Part shown: positions 12,801 through 23,696 of the stretch, piece after piece
Layout of the letters: every line of letters starts with the position of its first letter
How positions within the stretch are numbered: the stretch's first letter is position 1
Translations under genes and position numbers: made by a program
Origin: Chlorella sorokiniana
Taxonomy: Eukaryota; Chlorophyta; Trebouxiophyceae; Chlorellales; Chlorellaceae
Reading direction: 5' to 3'
Length of the DNA: 64,000 nt
Assembly: GCA_025917655.1 (NCBI GenBank)
Contig: CP084612.1
Span: forward strand, 620,001-684,000
The notes under the pieces: generated by a model
The model's database searches: none
Told to the model about the DNA's origin: nothing
Seen by the model: the letters and a program-made list of their open reading frames with translations, nothing else

Positions 12801-13400
12801 CTGCGGGTGACCTGCAGGGCGCAGCACAACTCCCGCTGGCTGCTCGGGGTGCGGTCGACGAGCAGGGGAGCGGTCATGCAGCGCGTGCAGCGCAGGGCCA
12901 GGCCCGGCAGCCCCGCTGCGAGCGCCCCACCTGCTGCACGGTGCCCAGGAAGGTGCCGCGGTGGCGCGGGCTGCGCCCCGCACCAGCCGCTGGTGCGCGC
13001 TGCCCTCCAGGAAGCCGGGGTCAGCCCGCCGTGCTCGCCGTCCTGCCCCCGCGCAAACACCTGGCGCAGGTCGCGCCACTCGCCCTCGCTCAGCCGCAGG
13101 CGCCCGCGCTCGGCGGCCTCGCCCGCGCTGGCCCCGGCGCCGCCGCCCGCCTGCGCGGTGAGGGCCTGCCAGGCGGCGTCCACCGCGCGGCGGTACACCT
13201 GTACCGTGGCCGCCACGTACTCGGGCCCCTTCAGCCGCCCCTCGATCTTGAAGCTGGCCACCCCCGCCTGCACCAGCTCCGGCACCAGTTCCACCGCCGC
13301 CAGGTCCTGGGGCGACAGCAGGTAGCGCATGTCCCCCAGCTCCGCCAGCGCGCCGTCCACGATCAGCCCGTAGGGCAGGCGGCACGCCTGCGCGCACTGC

Positions 13401-13432
<32 letters not shown>

Positions 13433-14722
13433 GCTGCTGAAGCACTGCCCCGAGTAGGAGACGCACAGCGCGCCCTGCACAAAGGCCTCCACCTCCGCGC
13501 CGCTGCCCGCGCTCACGCGGCTGATGTCACGCACCGACAGCTGGGGGGGAAGAGGGGGGTGTTGTGGGTGAGTGATTCCAACAATATAGGTCAAAGGTTG
13601 TCAAGCGCGATTGCATACGAGACGGAAGTCGTTCACAGAAGCGAGGACCGGCAGTGCGAGCGGGTTGGGCACAAGCGCACAGGCAGGCAGGGGAGCAGGC
13701 AGGCAGGTCGGATTGGAGGCCCCCAGGGCAGGCCCCCAGGATGGCGCACCCCCTGCGCCTCCTCACCTCCCGCCCCACCACCACGCGCTCCACGCCCCGC
13801 CGCGCCGCAAACTGCGCCCCCTCCGCGGAGGTGATGCTCATCTGCGTGGATCCGTGGATGGGCAGGCCGGGGCCAGGCGGCGCGCCAGCTCCACCACACC
13901 GCTGTCCTGCACGATGATCGCGTCCACCCCCGCCGCCGCCACGCCCGCAGCACCTCCTGCACCCGCCCCAGCTCCTCGTCAAACACTGTTGTGTGTGTGA
14001 TTGTTGGTGTAGGCGGGGGGGGGGGGCAGCACAGCGTCAGGCGGCGGGCAACAAAGGGAGAGGAGCTTGAGACAGGCCCTGGGCGGCTACCAGCCCACTC
14101 AGCGTCTGCGCCCAGCACATCCAGGGAGCTGCACAGGCCTGGCCAGGCCCTTCGGCAGTACTACTTCAGCGCCCGCGCGCACCCAGCACGTTGAGGACGA
14201 GGTAGCCCTTGGCGCCGCGGTCGTGCAGGTAGCCCATCACAACGGGCAGCTCCTCGGCCTCAAAGTTGGCGGCCCCGCGCGCGCGTTGAAGGCGGTGAGG
14301 CCAAAGTACACCGCGTCCGCGCCGTTCTCAACGGCAGCCTTCAGCTGCGGCCAGCCGCCCGCGGGGGCCAGCACCTCAGGCTTGTGGGCTGGCAGCGTCA
14401 CGATGGCGGGGCGAGCCGCCGCTGGGGCTGCGGCCGCCGCCGCTGGCGGCGGCACAGCGCCGCTGTCGGCGCCGGCGGCGGCAGCAGCGTTGCCAGCAGC
14501 ATCCTGGTCAGTGACCAGACTGTAAAGCTCCGGGTTCTTGCGCAATTGTGTTTCTCGCTCCTCGCTGCTAAGATGGCGCCTCTGTTGCTGGCCACCACCG
14601 CCAGGAAACTGTGTGAACTGCTTGCGAGAGTTCTTGGAAGTGTCCTTCCGCCTTTTGGTAGACGGGCGACCGGTGCCTGCGGAAAACTGCTGAGGGCCAG
14701 CAGCCGCAAGGGTGCGCCACAT
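9898..14722 (-). CDS. U32 peptidase-like RNA hydroxylase with DUF3656 (RlhA-like)
   Basis: The N-terminus (MWRTLAAAGPQ, basic and Ser/Gly-rich) looks like an organelle transit peptide. The first U32 block follows: LAPAGGWPQLKAAVENGADAV, YFGLTAFNARA, GLPIHGSTQMSITSAEGAQF, and the cysteine-containing SYSGQCFSS and NRGQCAQACRLPY. Next come the FKIEGRLKGPEYVA block, a DUF3656 region, and a second U32 lobe with HQHLPIFHTEHCVFC and YRDCGHPCE. This order is that of E. coli RlhA, which hydroxylates 23S rRNA C2501, and of related tRNA hydroxylases, so an organellar rRNA-modifying role is a reasonable inference. The stop is at 9900-9898. At least six frame breaks (including plus-strand C runs 14273-14276, about 13942 and 13867-13868) are each repaired by one base. 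An intron at about 11566-11625 holds short tandem repeats. Confidence 0.88.
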
Positions 14723-15567
14723 TGGGCGTTCCTGCGAAAAATTCTAATAGTATCAGGCAATGTAGGTGTGCACAACCGCTGGAAGTTCATATGCATGCGG
14801 CTGGCATGTCACAAACCCGGCGCCTCCACGCTGGCAGGCGGAGGAGGCGCCAAACCCCACGTCATGCTTCCAGTGCTTCGATGGTGCATAAACAGGACAC
14901 TTGGCAGTGTGGGTGGATGCAGCGATGATATGCACTCAGCCACATTGATACTCAGTTTCAAGCCTGCCCAGCCCTGGATGCCTGCCCAGCCCGAGCTGGG
15001 CTGGCTGGCCCACCACCGTGGAGCAGGAAAAGCGCCAGGGAGTTTGTATGCCTCGCACATATGTGCGATTCGGTTTGGATGATGAGGGAAACACTTTCAC
15101 GATATGAAGTGGACGCTGCAGTTGACGTGGCCCCGGCTGGCAGCCGTGCTGGCCTTGGCTGCGCTGCCGCATCAAAAACCAAAGCCATCCTTTCTACAAT
15201 GTCTTCTTTTGCGAAGTCATTAGTCACAAACTGCAAATTTCGGACAAGGAAGAAGCAGAGGGAGGCCAGCAGACCCGTTTTCTTAACAAAGTGGTGTGCT
15301 GGAGTGAGGTGTCACTGCTTGCAGGGTTTGTGACGGGCACACGCCCCCTTTGCTCTCCAAACTTCCGTGAGCGCGATAAACAACAACGTTACGGAGTGTG
15401 CGGCGACTGTTCCCCTCTAATCTCTGACGGCACCTCTGCACTCCGCGCTTAGCGTTGCTGCTTGCCGTCCACCGGCTGCCAGGCCTTCGACACTACGTCC
15501 TGAGCTTGTGCAGCCTCCTCCGGCGCGGCGTTGCCCCGAGCGGCAGCCTCGGCTGCGAGGAACAAAT
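14723..15567. promoter_or_regulatory. Divergent intergenic region, U32 gene / CCCH-WW gene
   Basis: No gene is firmly seen in these 845 bp, which are more AT-rich than their surroundings. On the minus strand, an acceptor-like tttgcag precedes an open frame (FVTNDFAKEDIVERMALVFD) at about 15236-15100 with unusually AT-rich codons. It could be an unassigned exon or chance. The rest should hold the two 5' leaders and promoters. Confidence 0.4.
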
Positions 15568-16682
15568 ATGAGCAGCCAACGTGAGGAGGCCCAAACTTGC
15601 GGGGGCACAGACCTTGTGATAGCTGGGGGCGCAGCCAAGTCGCTGTACGGCCCCACCACAAAGTTCTGGGAGGAGCCCACCCAGGGTTCCCGCTGTGCCC
15701 CCACCGCTTGCTCCTTTGCTCACTGCACAACCACCCTAGGCCAGGCTGCCTTCATGCTGCAACATCCATGCGGTTCGCAGTGGCATTACTGCTCATCTTG
15801 CCCCATGCAGGCTCAAAATCTGAAGGAAAGGGGCCCGATGCTCGCCCCGCGTGGGCTTCCGCGGCACCGCAGAAAACGCAAAAACGCGCATATGTCAGCG
15901 GTGGGCCCACAGTGCTGCTCAGACATCTGCTGGTTTTACATGTGGTTTTAGGAGTGTGACCTACAGAACAAACTGTTGCTACGCCCTCTGCACATGCCGC
16001 GCTGGTGTGTGATGCTGTACCCACGCTGCAGGTGGCAGGCCGGGCACTGCCGCTTTGGCGACCGCTGCAATTTTGCGCATGGCGAGGACGAGCTTAGAAC
16101 ACTCCCACCTAGGAGCAATAGCGGCGGAGGGCGGGGGCGAGGACGGGGGCAGAGGGCAGTAGTAGCGGCGGTGGCAGCGGCGGCCGTGGTCAGGTGAGGG
16201 TTCCAGGAGCTTGCTGCGCTGCTTGCGAGTGCAGGGGCGCAGGTTTGATGAGCGGGCCAGGCCTCCGCAAATTATGAGTTTATGCTGGCCCCTTACCTTG
16301 GCAGGCCAGCGGCTATGGGCGGGGCGCTGGGCCGGCAAACGGGCGGTCGAGGGATGACGCTGCGTGGAAGGCTGCGGGGTGCCCGGTGCCGGGCCCCCAG
16401 GGCTGGACGCAGTACAGGACGGAGGCGGGGGAGGCTTACTATCACAATTCCAAGACTCAGGAGACGACGTGGGCGCGCTGCACGCCCTCCGCCTGCCCGC
16501 CGCCGGCCTTTGAGCATGCTGCTGCTGCGAGCTGGCTTGTTGGGACGCACAATGTGGCGCTGACGCTGTCTCTGGTGCTGCCCGGCCCCCATGTCACGCA
16601 GATGGGACACGCCAGAGTGCTGGGAGAATGCCCCGCAGTGACCAAGCGATCTCTCTCCTCACCGCAGCGTGCGCCTGCCTGA
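15568..16682 (+). CDS. CCCH zinc-finger and WW-domain protein
   Basis: This probable RNA-binding or splicing-associated protein combines a C3H1 finger with a WW domain. The first exon (ATG 15568) runs through KSLYGPTTKFWEEPTQGSRC to APTACSFAH, which resembles a CCCH finger whose first Cys is Trp and whose C-x5-C spacing is one residue short. A later exon has a good finger, GHCRFGDRCNFAHGEDELR (C-x5-C-x3-H), followed by a Gly/Arg-rich stretch (GGGRGRGRGQR). The WW exon gives QGWTQYRTEAGEAYYHN followed by ETTW. The exon supplying the first Cys of the second finger, near 15960-16030, is uncertain, as is the exact end (stop at 16682 in the open frame). The gene is convergent with the OST subunit. 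Finger plus WW suggests pre-mRNA processing, by inference. Confidence 0.68.
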
Positions 16683-17524
16683 GGGGGGTCGCTGCCTGAG
16701 GGGGGTGCGTGGAGGCCCTGGTCACCACCGCAGCACCCCCCTCCCCCTGCGGCCCTAGCATTGCTGCATCAGCGCAGCAACCAGCTGCAGGCAGCACCCA
16801 GCACCCCCGCCGGCTGCAGCACAGGGCGTGTGCTGCGTTACGCAGCTGTCCCATAGAAGACGAGAGCCACGCGGTGCCGGTCGGGCATAGCGTGGATGCC
16901 CCAACTCCACAGCCCTCAGCAGCATGCGCGGCGCCCTAGTCCACCCCCCGCCACATACGTCCCCTCCCCCAGCTAGAGATGACCGCCCGTTGCCGAGGTC
17001 CCACAGCCTGCAGTTGCGGGAGCGCCAATGGGCGCTGGCAGGCCGCCCCCTCACTCACTTGTTTTGTTCTTGCTGCTCTGTTCAAGCTCTTTTGTCTTCT
17101 GTTCCTCCCTGCTCTGCATGCTTGCAGTGGCAACATTGGCAGCCTGCCGAGTTCTGTTTGCTGTGTTGCATGACTGAGACGCTCTCCACTGGACCGACCT
17201 GCCCTTCGTTTCTTAACCGCGAATCACAGCGTGTTTGCCCCTTCCCATGTGCCACTGCTGCCCCTTCCCATGTGCATGCCATGTGCGCACCAGCATCATG
17301 CTCCACCCCCTTACGACCCTGCCAGCCCCCTGCCCCCACCAAGCCGCCTCGCTTGCCCACCAACCCCTCCCGGCCGTGTCCCGCAATAATGATGCGGGCG
17401 TGTACTTCCTTGGCGGGCCCGCCCTTGTGCTTCCATCTGTAACACTAGTTGTGCCCCCCAGCGGGTCGGCAGCCATGCAAAGGGCAGGGCAGCGGTCACT
17501 CCTGCTTTGTCGCCGCAAGCTGGT
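16683..17524. other. Convergent intergenic region with short tandem repeats
   Basis: These 842 bp between convergent genes show no recognisable coding unit. They hold a near-perfect tandem copy of ctgcctgaggggggt at about 16675-16708, a duplicated ccccttcccatgtgc at about 17237-17275, and a tgtaac at about 17441 that could be a green-algal polyadenylation signal for the upstream gene. Confidence 0.4.
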
Positions 17525-18897
17525 TCAGGCGCTGCTGCCAGCCGCCGCGGTGCCCGCCGCCAGCAGTGCCAGCGCCGGGATGGTTTGCATCATGTTGAGC
17601 TTGAGCCAAAAGAGCAGGTAGAGGGCGAGGATGGCCAGCAGGCCGGCGTGGAAGCCAGCCGCTGCCAGGAAGCCTGCGCCGCTGGGAAAGCCCTGCGCGG
17701 CACGGGGGTGGGGAGCTGGTTGAACAGAGCAGCCTGGCACAATGCACCCGTGCGCTGCATGCCTTGTTGCCGCAGCCTCCAGGCAACTTGCGCAGCGCCG
17801 CAGTGTAAGCCTGCAGGGGCGGCGTCGGGCAGCGCACCTTGAGGTTGGCCCCCAGCTGCAGCGCTACCACCACATACAGCGCCACGGGGCCGCCGCCAGC
17901 AAGGCGAAGAAGAGCGACACGGCGGCGGGGCGCGGCGCTCGGGGGCACGGTGCATGTGGCGGATCTCGGGCAGCGGCTTGAACTCGCGATCGACCGTCCT
18001 ATATAGGCGAGTGTCAGAGGCGGCACAGCGCGGCACGCTGTCAGTGCAGGCTGCACCAGATGCCACGCATGCGGCTCAGGCAGGCGCCCGATGGACCAGG
18101 CCCCTGTACCCTGGTCTAGAGCAAGCCGGTGCCCGTGCCCGCCCCTGTGCACCTGTACGGCGCCGCCGCCGGCTGGGAGCCGTCGTCCAGCGGCGGGTGC
18201 AGCACGTTAGCCTCGCCCAGCCCCCACAGCAGCGGTTCCGCTGACCGCGTGTCACCCACAATCAGGGCCGCGTCGTAGACGCCTGCCTGCACCCCGATCT
18301 GCGCGCGGCAGAGGGTGGGGGGGGCTGGGACAGCAAAGTTGCCGCAGGGATGCGACATACCGCGCAGCATGCTGCCCGCTGGCGGCTCAAGTGGCAGGCG
18401 TATGCCCTGCTTGGCAAGCAGGCACCTGTTTTTGGATATCCGCAGACTTGGCGGTGGCGTACAGCGTGCCGTCGTTGGCTTTGACTGCCGCAAAGTAGGC
18501 CGCCGCTGCGGTGTCACGGCTGGTCAGCCGCAGAAACACCTGCTGCGGCCGGAAGTTTTCTTCAGGGGCAGAGGCCAGAGCCGCAGTGAGCCTGACCTGC
18601 ATCACAAGGAGCATTAGAGTGCGTTACCACGGGCTCAGAAAACAGGAAGATGCGAGCACAGTGGAAATGAGGACAACGGCGGACGGGCGACTGCTGCACC
18701 TTGAGCGTGCGTGTGTGGTCCAGAACTCCCAGCTTCTCGCTGTTAGGACCCGACAACACCCTGGAGGACACCTCTGTGCCACTGCCTTCCAGCAGGGCGA
18801 CAGTGACGTCTTTGATCGTGATGTCGCTGGCTGCCACTGCTGAGATCAGCAGTGCGGCACATATCGCAGACACCAGCCAGCTTTTCATCGCTTTCAT
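17525..18897 (-). CDS. Oligosaccharyltransferase subunit, short ribophorin II/Swp1 type
   Basis: This subunit of the ER oligosaccharyltransferase starts MKAMKSWLVSAICAALLI, a clear signal peptide (ATG 18897-18895; a second ATG lies three codons on). A lumenal beta domain follows, with TIKDVTVALLEGSG, RPQQVFLRLTSRD and GVYDAALIVGD. Next is the family linker PEIRHMHRAPERR, then three hydrophobic segments (VSLFFALLA; VALYVVVALQLGANLK; LLAILALYLLFWLKLNMM). The stop is at 17527-17525. At about 260 residues it resembles fungal Swp1 and the C-terminal half of plant and animal ribophorin II, and lacks the long N-terminal part of the latter. Two frame breaks in the membrane region (plus strand about 17924-17930 and 17896-17897) are each repaired by one base. 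Confidence 0.8.
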
Positions 18898-19724
18898 GGT
18901 GCACGATGGATGCCTGGACAGGGCAGAAGTGGGCAGGAGGTGACACAGGTGCCACTCCTTCCCGGTGCGTTCGCTTCTATTGTCGTTTGATCAGGTGTGT
19001 AATTGGTTTTGACGATGAAAGACGGACGTGCGCCTCCGAATGGAGGGGGAGCCCATGAATGCGGTACACAGCCGCCGCCCATGTACCATGCGCATGTGTG
19101 AAGTGCGGACTGGAGGTGATTTAGCCAGTCCCTGTGCCGAGGGACAATTAATGGCCGTGAAATTGTGTTCCCAGTTGGTGCAGAGACCCTGTTGGCACAG
19201 ACACTCTGTGGCAGGCGAACTATACGGAGGTGGGCAACGCAGCCAACAGCGCACAATTCAATCCCTTAGCCCTGTGCAGAAAGTCACTACCTGCACCAGA
19301 GCTCATGTAGTCGTCATGTAGGCTTCCCTTGGCCAGCGCCACCTAAAGTACACTATGTTGTACCGCGCTGTAGACGTCAGCATGCCCAGGACCTTGCCCC
19401 GAGTTCAAGTCGGCCAGTCCATCTAGCCTGCGGCCAACTAAAGATACATTAACGTCGTTGCACACTTACGGAGTCGCTCACTGTCTCAAACTCTGCAAAG
19501 ATCTCGGTGATTATTCTTCGGCCAAATCGGTGCTGTATCGTGCGGTGTGGTATCAGTCTCGAGTTTTCGCCAAACCGCATTCCAGTTGCAGGCTACGTGC
19601 AGCAAGGTGAGGGCCGATGGGATCTGGTGCTCTTTCGCATCTCGTGCGTGTCTCTCTGGAATGCCTTTCTCCAACGCCGCTTGAAAGCAGCGCCCACTGT
19701 TGCAGGCACAAATTTGCGTTAAGG
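18898..19724. promoter_or_regulatory. Divergent intergenic region, OST subunit / membrane protein
   Basis: These 827 bp separate two divergent genes and contain no recognised gene. They are relatively AT-rich, with a weak TATA-like ctatac near 19218. A 4-bp stem around gttcaag near 19400 recalls a tRNA T-arm, but no tRNA surrounds it. Confidence 0.35.
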
Positions 19725-22403
19725 ATGCGGCCCAGGCGATGGCTTGCCATCCTGGTCCTCCTGGCGTGGTTGGCGGCGCCCGCCGCTGCGCAGCGTGACG
19801 AGGAAGCCGTAACGTCAAGCACGGACTTCGGCACTCGGGAGGATGCAGGCGCAGAGGGTCTCACCAGTGCTACAGGACAAACTTCTTTGGACGATGGCCT
19901 AGGCGGGGAGCAGCTGGGTAGCGGGCCTTCAAGCGGCACGGACCTGGGCGACGGCATGGGCGGCCCAGAGCTGGATGGCGCTCCAGCCCCGGCTGCCGGC
20001 CCTGCCCCTTGGACCTCCGAGGCAGACGGCCCCGATGGCATCATTGCAGACCCCGTAGACGACCCCTTGTCTGACGGACTGCCCCCTCACCGTACCTGGA
20101 GGACGGCGCAGACCAGCCTGCCCCGCGCCAGCGCCTGCTCCGCTGTCATCGCCGCCACCCTCACCGCCACCCCCCGCCGCCGGTCAGTTTGCTGCTCATC
20201 AGGGACGATGGCATGCCCCCGGCTCGCTCCCGCTGCCACTTGTGCTGAGCCTTCCCTCCCACACGCTTCCCACGCAGCCCTCTGGCATTGTGGTCAAGCT
20301 CGTGCTGCGCATGGCCAGCGTGGCCTCTCCCCTGCCCAGCGAGCAGGTGACGCGTGTGCTGGGCACGCTGTCAGCCCTGACCCCCGGCAACCCATGGGCG
20401 CTCGTGGAGCAGCAGGTGAGCGGGCACCCACGCCGCACGCCGCAGCGACAGTGTGCTCCTCTGCACCGCGTGCCCATTGGTACCAACCGCGTCTGTTTTC
20501 CTTGCTGTGCCCCGCGCAGCCCTCGTACCCCAACCAGGCGCCCAAGGTACCCAAGTCGGCGGCTGCACAGGCCCCTGACCCTGCTGCCTCCACCCCTGTC
20601 CCCGAGGACAAGGTGTCGGTGGACCCGCTGCCCATCAACGGCCTCCGCCGCAGGCTGCGACAGGCGCCGGCGCCAGAGCTGCCGCTGGCGCCCAAGGAGG
20701 CGTGCTACAGCGTCAAGCATGCGCTGGCCCCGACGAGGCCACCTGCGCGGCGTGGTGCGAGGGCCAGCTGGCGCAGGGCAAGGTGGACGAGGGCGAGTTT
20801 GGCCTGCGCTTCTATACAAAGAAGGGTGCGGCGTGGGCGGGGCTGCTGATGCTGGGCAGGCAGGCCGGCTGGGCAGAGCGCGAGCATTGCGGGCCTGCCA
20901 AGCTGCCATGCAGCTGTCACAAGAGTGAATGAGGGGCTTCTTTTCCGTTCCCCACCCTCACCCGCACAGGCACCTCCTGCTGCGGGTGCAACAAGAAGAA
21001 GGAGGATGCCGCACCGGCAGCCTCAGCCCCTAATGCTGCCCCGGTGGCCCCAAGCCAGGATGGTGCAGGGAACGAGCCGAGCGGGCCAACTCCCTCACCG
21101 GTGCCAAGCCCCAGCCCCAGCCCCTCCCCAGCCCCAAGCCCCAAGCCCTCCCCCGCCAGCAACTCCAGCACGGCGGACGAGGGCGCCGATGGCGTCTACC
21201 TGTTCGCCTCCACCCTGGTGGTGAACGAGGGGGCGGAGGCAGCCCTCAACGCAACCCTCCGCGGCACAGCTCAGGCAGGCCAGCTTCTGAAAAGCCTCCA
21301 GTACACGGCGGGTGAGCCTGCTGGGTGTGCCGCACTCGCAGCTGCTGACTTGTTCCTGCGGCTGGCTCATCACTGCATGCGCTGGCTTGGCCCGGCAGGG
21401 CCGCAAGCGTGCCCGCCCGCCTCCCACAGCAACACTCTTGCCCCCCCTTGACGCCTGCCTCCAGGCGTGTCTGCTCGCTCAGCGGACATCATCTTCCTGG
21501 GCAGCGGCGAGTACAACTTCACCACGCTGCCGCCCAAGGGTTACGTGCGGCCTGAAGCCACGGCCGCACCCAGCGCACCCGCGCCCATTCCGCCGCCGCC
21601 CTCCTCCTCCAACAAGGGCGTGCTGATTGGCTGCATCCTTGGCGGCGTGGCGCTGGCGGTCGTGATGCTTGTGGTTTGCATCATCTGCGCTGGACGCAGG
21701 CGCAAACGCGCCGCCAAGATGGACAGCCAGGGGCTGGTCCGCAAGTGGGAGTGGGAGCGCCAGCAAGGTGCGCAGCCAGCAAGCCGCACAGCAAACGCAC
21801 AGTGGGGGCTTTGATGGAGGGTGATCACTTGGATGAGCCACTTAATGCAGCACTCAGTCTATGTGCCCACGCCCCCTTCCCTTCTTGCAGCCGAGGAGCA
21901 GCGCCGCATGCAACTGGAGGCGCAGCGGGCGGCCACCCAGCGCGACTCCGATCGCTACTGGGCAGCCCGCACACACAGCCAGGCGCCGCAGGGGCACATG
22001 CTGGGTCGACTGCGCGGCGCTCTGGGCCTGGGCCCCGCGACCACCTGGCCGCCGCTGCAGCAAAGATGGAGAAAATGGAGGCGGCGGAGACGGCTGCCAA
22101 GAGCGCCACGGCCGCAGCGCAGCCGCCACCGCTTGTGGCAGATGCCAGCAGCAAGTCGGTGGGCAGCAGCAAGGCCGCCACGCCCGCGCCCTCGCGGGCT
22201 CATACCGCCAGCATTGCCCTGCAGGCGCAGAGCTCGACGGGCAACGAGGCGCCCCTGCCACTTGTGGAGCTGCGCACGCCCGGCCGTCGCAAGGGCCTGC
22301 CAACGCTGGCAGCAGGGCAGCGGCAGCGCCCACCTGGGCAACGCGCGACTCGGGCAGCCAGCCCAAGCCTGGCATGTTTCACAAGTGGTTTGCACAGGGC
22401 TGA
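19725..22403 (+). CDS. Type I membrane protein with Cys module and Ser-Pro linker
   Basis: I do not recognise the family. The start at 19725 opens a signal peptide (MRPRRWLAILVLLAWLAAP). The ectodomain has an acidic, Gly/Asp-rich part, then a Cys-rich module (ACYSV, ATCAAWCEGQ and, across an intron, TSCCGCNKKK). A Ser-Pro linker of the algal cell-wall type (PSPSPSPSPAPSPKPSP) follows, and then a folded part with GVYLFASTLVVNEGA and DIIFLGSGEYNFTTLPP. A membrane helix (GVLIGCILGGVALAVVMLVV, about 21627-21690) precedes a basic stop-transfer segment and a cytoplasmic tail with helical EEQRRMQLEAQRAATQRD, ending MFHKWFAQG. One frame break lies in the Cys module near 20720. The exon and intron piece 21391-21583 is copied 1.7 kb downstream. 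A surface or wall-linked role is inference. Confidence 0.65.
21391..21583 (+). repeat. Source copy of a 193-bp segmental duplication
   Basis: This stretch spans the end of an intron and the start of the DIIFLGSGEYNFTTLPP exon of the membrane-protein gene. A second copy at 23124-23317 differs at only a handful of positions. Confidence 0.9.
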
Positions 22404-23031
22404 TGGCCCAACAACACACATGGGGCGCTTGTTCTACTTGCTGTGACCCCGCCCTGCTCCTGCATCTGCACCTTTGTCGTTGTGATGGACTTGCTGCTTG
22501 CACTGCTTGGTAAGAACTGCACAAAGAAGAGGAGCGCAAGGGTCGCATTCCAGTACGCGCAGCCTGGAGTGGGCTCTCCTCACGGCGCTGCACCGGTGGC
22601 GGGCGGCGGGGGCACATGCTTGCGCTGCTGCAGTGGCAATGAGGCGGGCGCGGCCAGGCCCACGCTGGGGGTGGCTGCGCCAGTGTCGCTGGCGGCTGCC
22701 GATCAGGCACACTGGCCTGCAGGGGTCCACCAGGGGCAGGTGCACGTCGAACGGGAGGCGAGGGGGGGGCGGGGGGGGTACAAGCCCATAAAGGCCTGCA
22801 AAGCCGACCTGTGCACCCACGTGCCAGGCTGTGCAGGCAGAAGGGCGCAGGTGGGCGCGCCGATCAAGGGGTCTCAGTGCAGACGCCAACTCTCCAGGCC
22901 GCACCGGGAATCGTGGAGCGGAGCGCGAGTGAGGTTGGCTGCGCGCAAGGCGGCAAACTGTTAAATGTCTGACTGGGATGCCACTCCTGACCACCGTGCA
23001 TTCGTCCGCAGCTACTTTCCCAGCGCCGTCA
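22404..23031. other. Intergenic region with no recognised gene
   Basis: This region lies downstream of the membrane-protein stop. It includes a G-rich run at about 22765-22780. Open frames on both strands are short and show no family pattern or consistent splice context. Confidence 0.4.
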
Positions 23032-23124
23032 ATTCTCTCCTGCACTCTGGGCCAAGCAGGGAGCTCTGCTGGTGTCCCTAGGCAAAGGAGCGTGTCTGCA
23101 CGTGCCATCCCCTCCTGTCTACGC
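23032..23124 (+). repeat. 93-bp direct repeat, left copy
   Basis: The 93 bp from attctctcctgcactctggg to ctacgc recur at 23697-23789. I found no difference between the copies by eye. This copy ends exactly where the duplicated membrane-protein segment begins. Confidence 0.9.
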
Positions 23125-23317
23125 CCGGCAGGGCCCCAAGCGTGCCCGCCCGCCTCCCACAGCAACACTCTTGCACCCCCCTGGACGCCTGCCTCCAGGC
23201 GTGTCTGCTCGCTCAGCGGACATCATCTTCCTGGGCAGCGGCGAGTACAACTTCACCACGCTGCCGCCCAAGGGTTACGTGCGGCCTGAAGCCACAGCTG
23301 CACCCAGCGCACCCGCG
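23124..23317 (+). repeat. Duplicated copy of a membrane-protein exon segment
   Basis: This is the second copy of 21391-21583, about 97% identical by eye. The reading frame of the copied exon (SADIIFLGSGEYNFTTLPPK) stays open and then changes to unrelated sequence at 23318, whereas the original continues into the proline-rich stretch before the membrane helix. Confidence 0.9.
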
Positions 23318-23333
23318 ACAGGGGTTGGACCAT

Positions 23334-23525
23334 ATGCAGCTGGCGCAAGCTGCGCTGCACCAATCAGCGATTCAAGCCCAGCTGCATGCAGCAGAAGCTG
23401 CAGCCAAGTCAGTGCAAGTTGCGGCCGAGGCGTTCCAGCGTGAGGTGGCAGCAGCGACAGCCAGGATACGTGCGCTGAACACCCAGGTTCAAGTTGTGGT
23501 GATGGACGAGGGTGAAATGCATTGA
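23334..23525 (+). other. Possible small coiled-coil ORF fused downstream of the copied exon
   Basis: An ATG at 23334 opens 63 codons to a TGA at 23523-23525: MQLAQAALHQSAIQAQLHAA, then AEAAAKSVQVAAEAF and REVAAATARIRALNTQV. This is an Ala/Gln-rich amphipathic helix. It is in frame with the copied exon upstream, so a chimeric protein (copied exon plus coiled coil) is possible. There is no evidence of transcription and no family match, and it could be a chance open frame in GC-rich DNA. Confidence 0.25.
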
Positions 23526-23696
23526 AAGTTGAACCCCTGGACAGATTAGCCCGTCTTCGTCTTTCAAGCGGGCGCTGTTTGAGTTTTAAACGTCTTGTGG
23601 CGAATGCCGTTCAAGGGTCTGACTACATAATCGGCTACCTCCTGCCTGGGAGGGAGCTGCCCAAGAAAGCACCACTCGGCCTGTCCTGCTCCTCAC

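Noticed and set aside
11375-13834. An 819-codon open frame on the plus strand
   Set aside because: It is antisense to the U32 gene, whose conserved exons lie on the minus strand. Its translation is Arg/Pro/Ala-rich with no family pattern, the usual shadow of GC-rich coding DNA.
15100-15236. A minus-strand AT-rich open frame after an acceptor-like site
   Set aside because: It looks somewhat coding (FVTNDFAKEDIVERMALVFD), but no partner exon, donor or family could be identified.
19381-19420. A tRNA-like T-arm (ccga-gttcaag-tcgg)
   Set aside because: The loop is out of register and no acceptor stem, D-arm or anticodon arm can be built around it.
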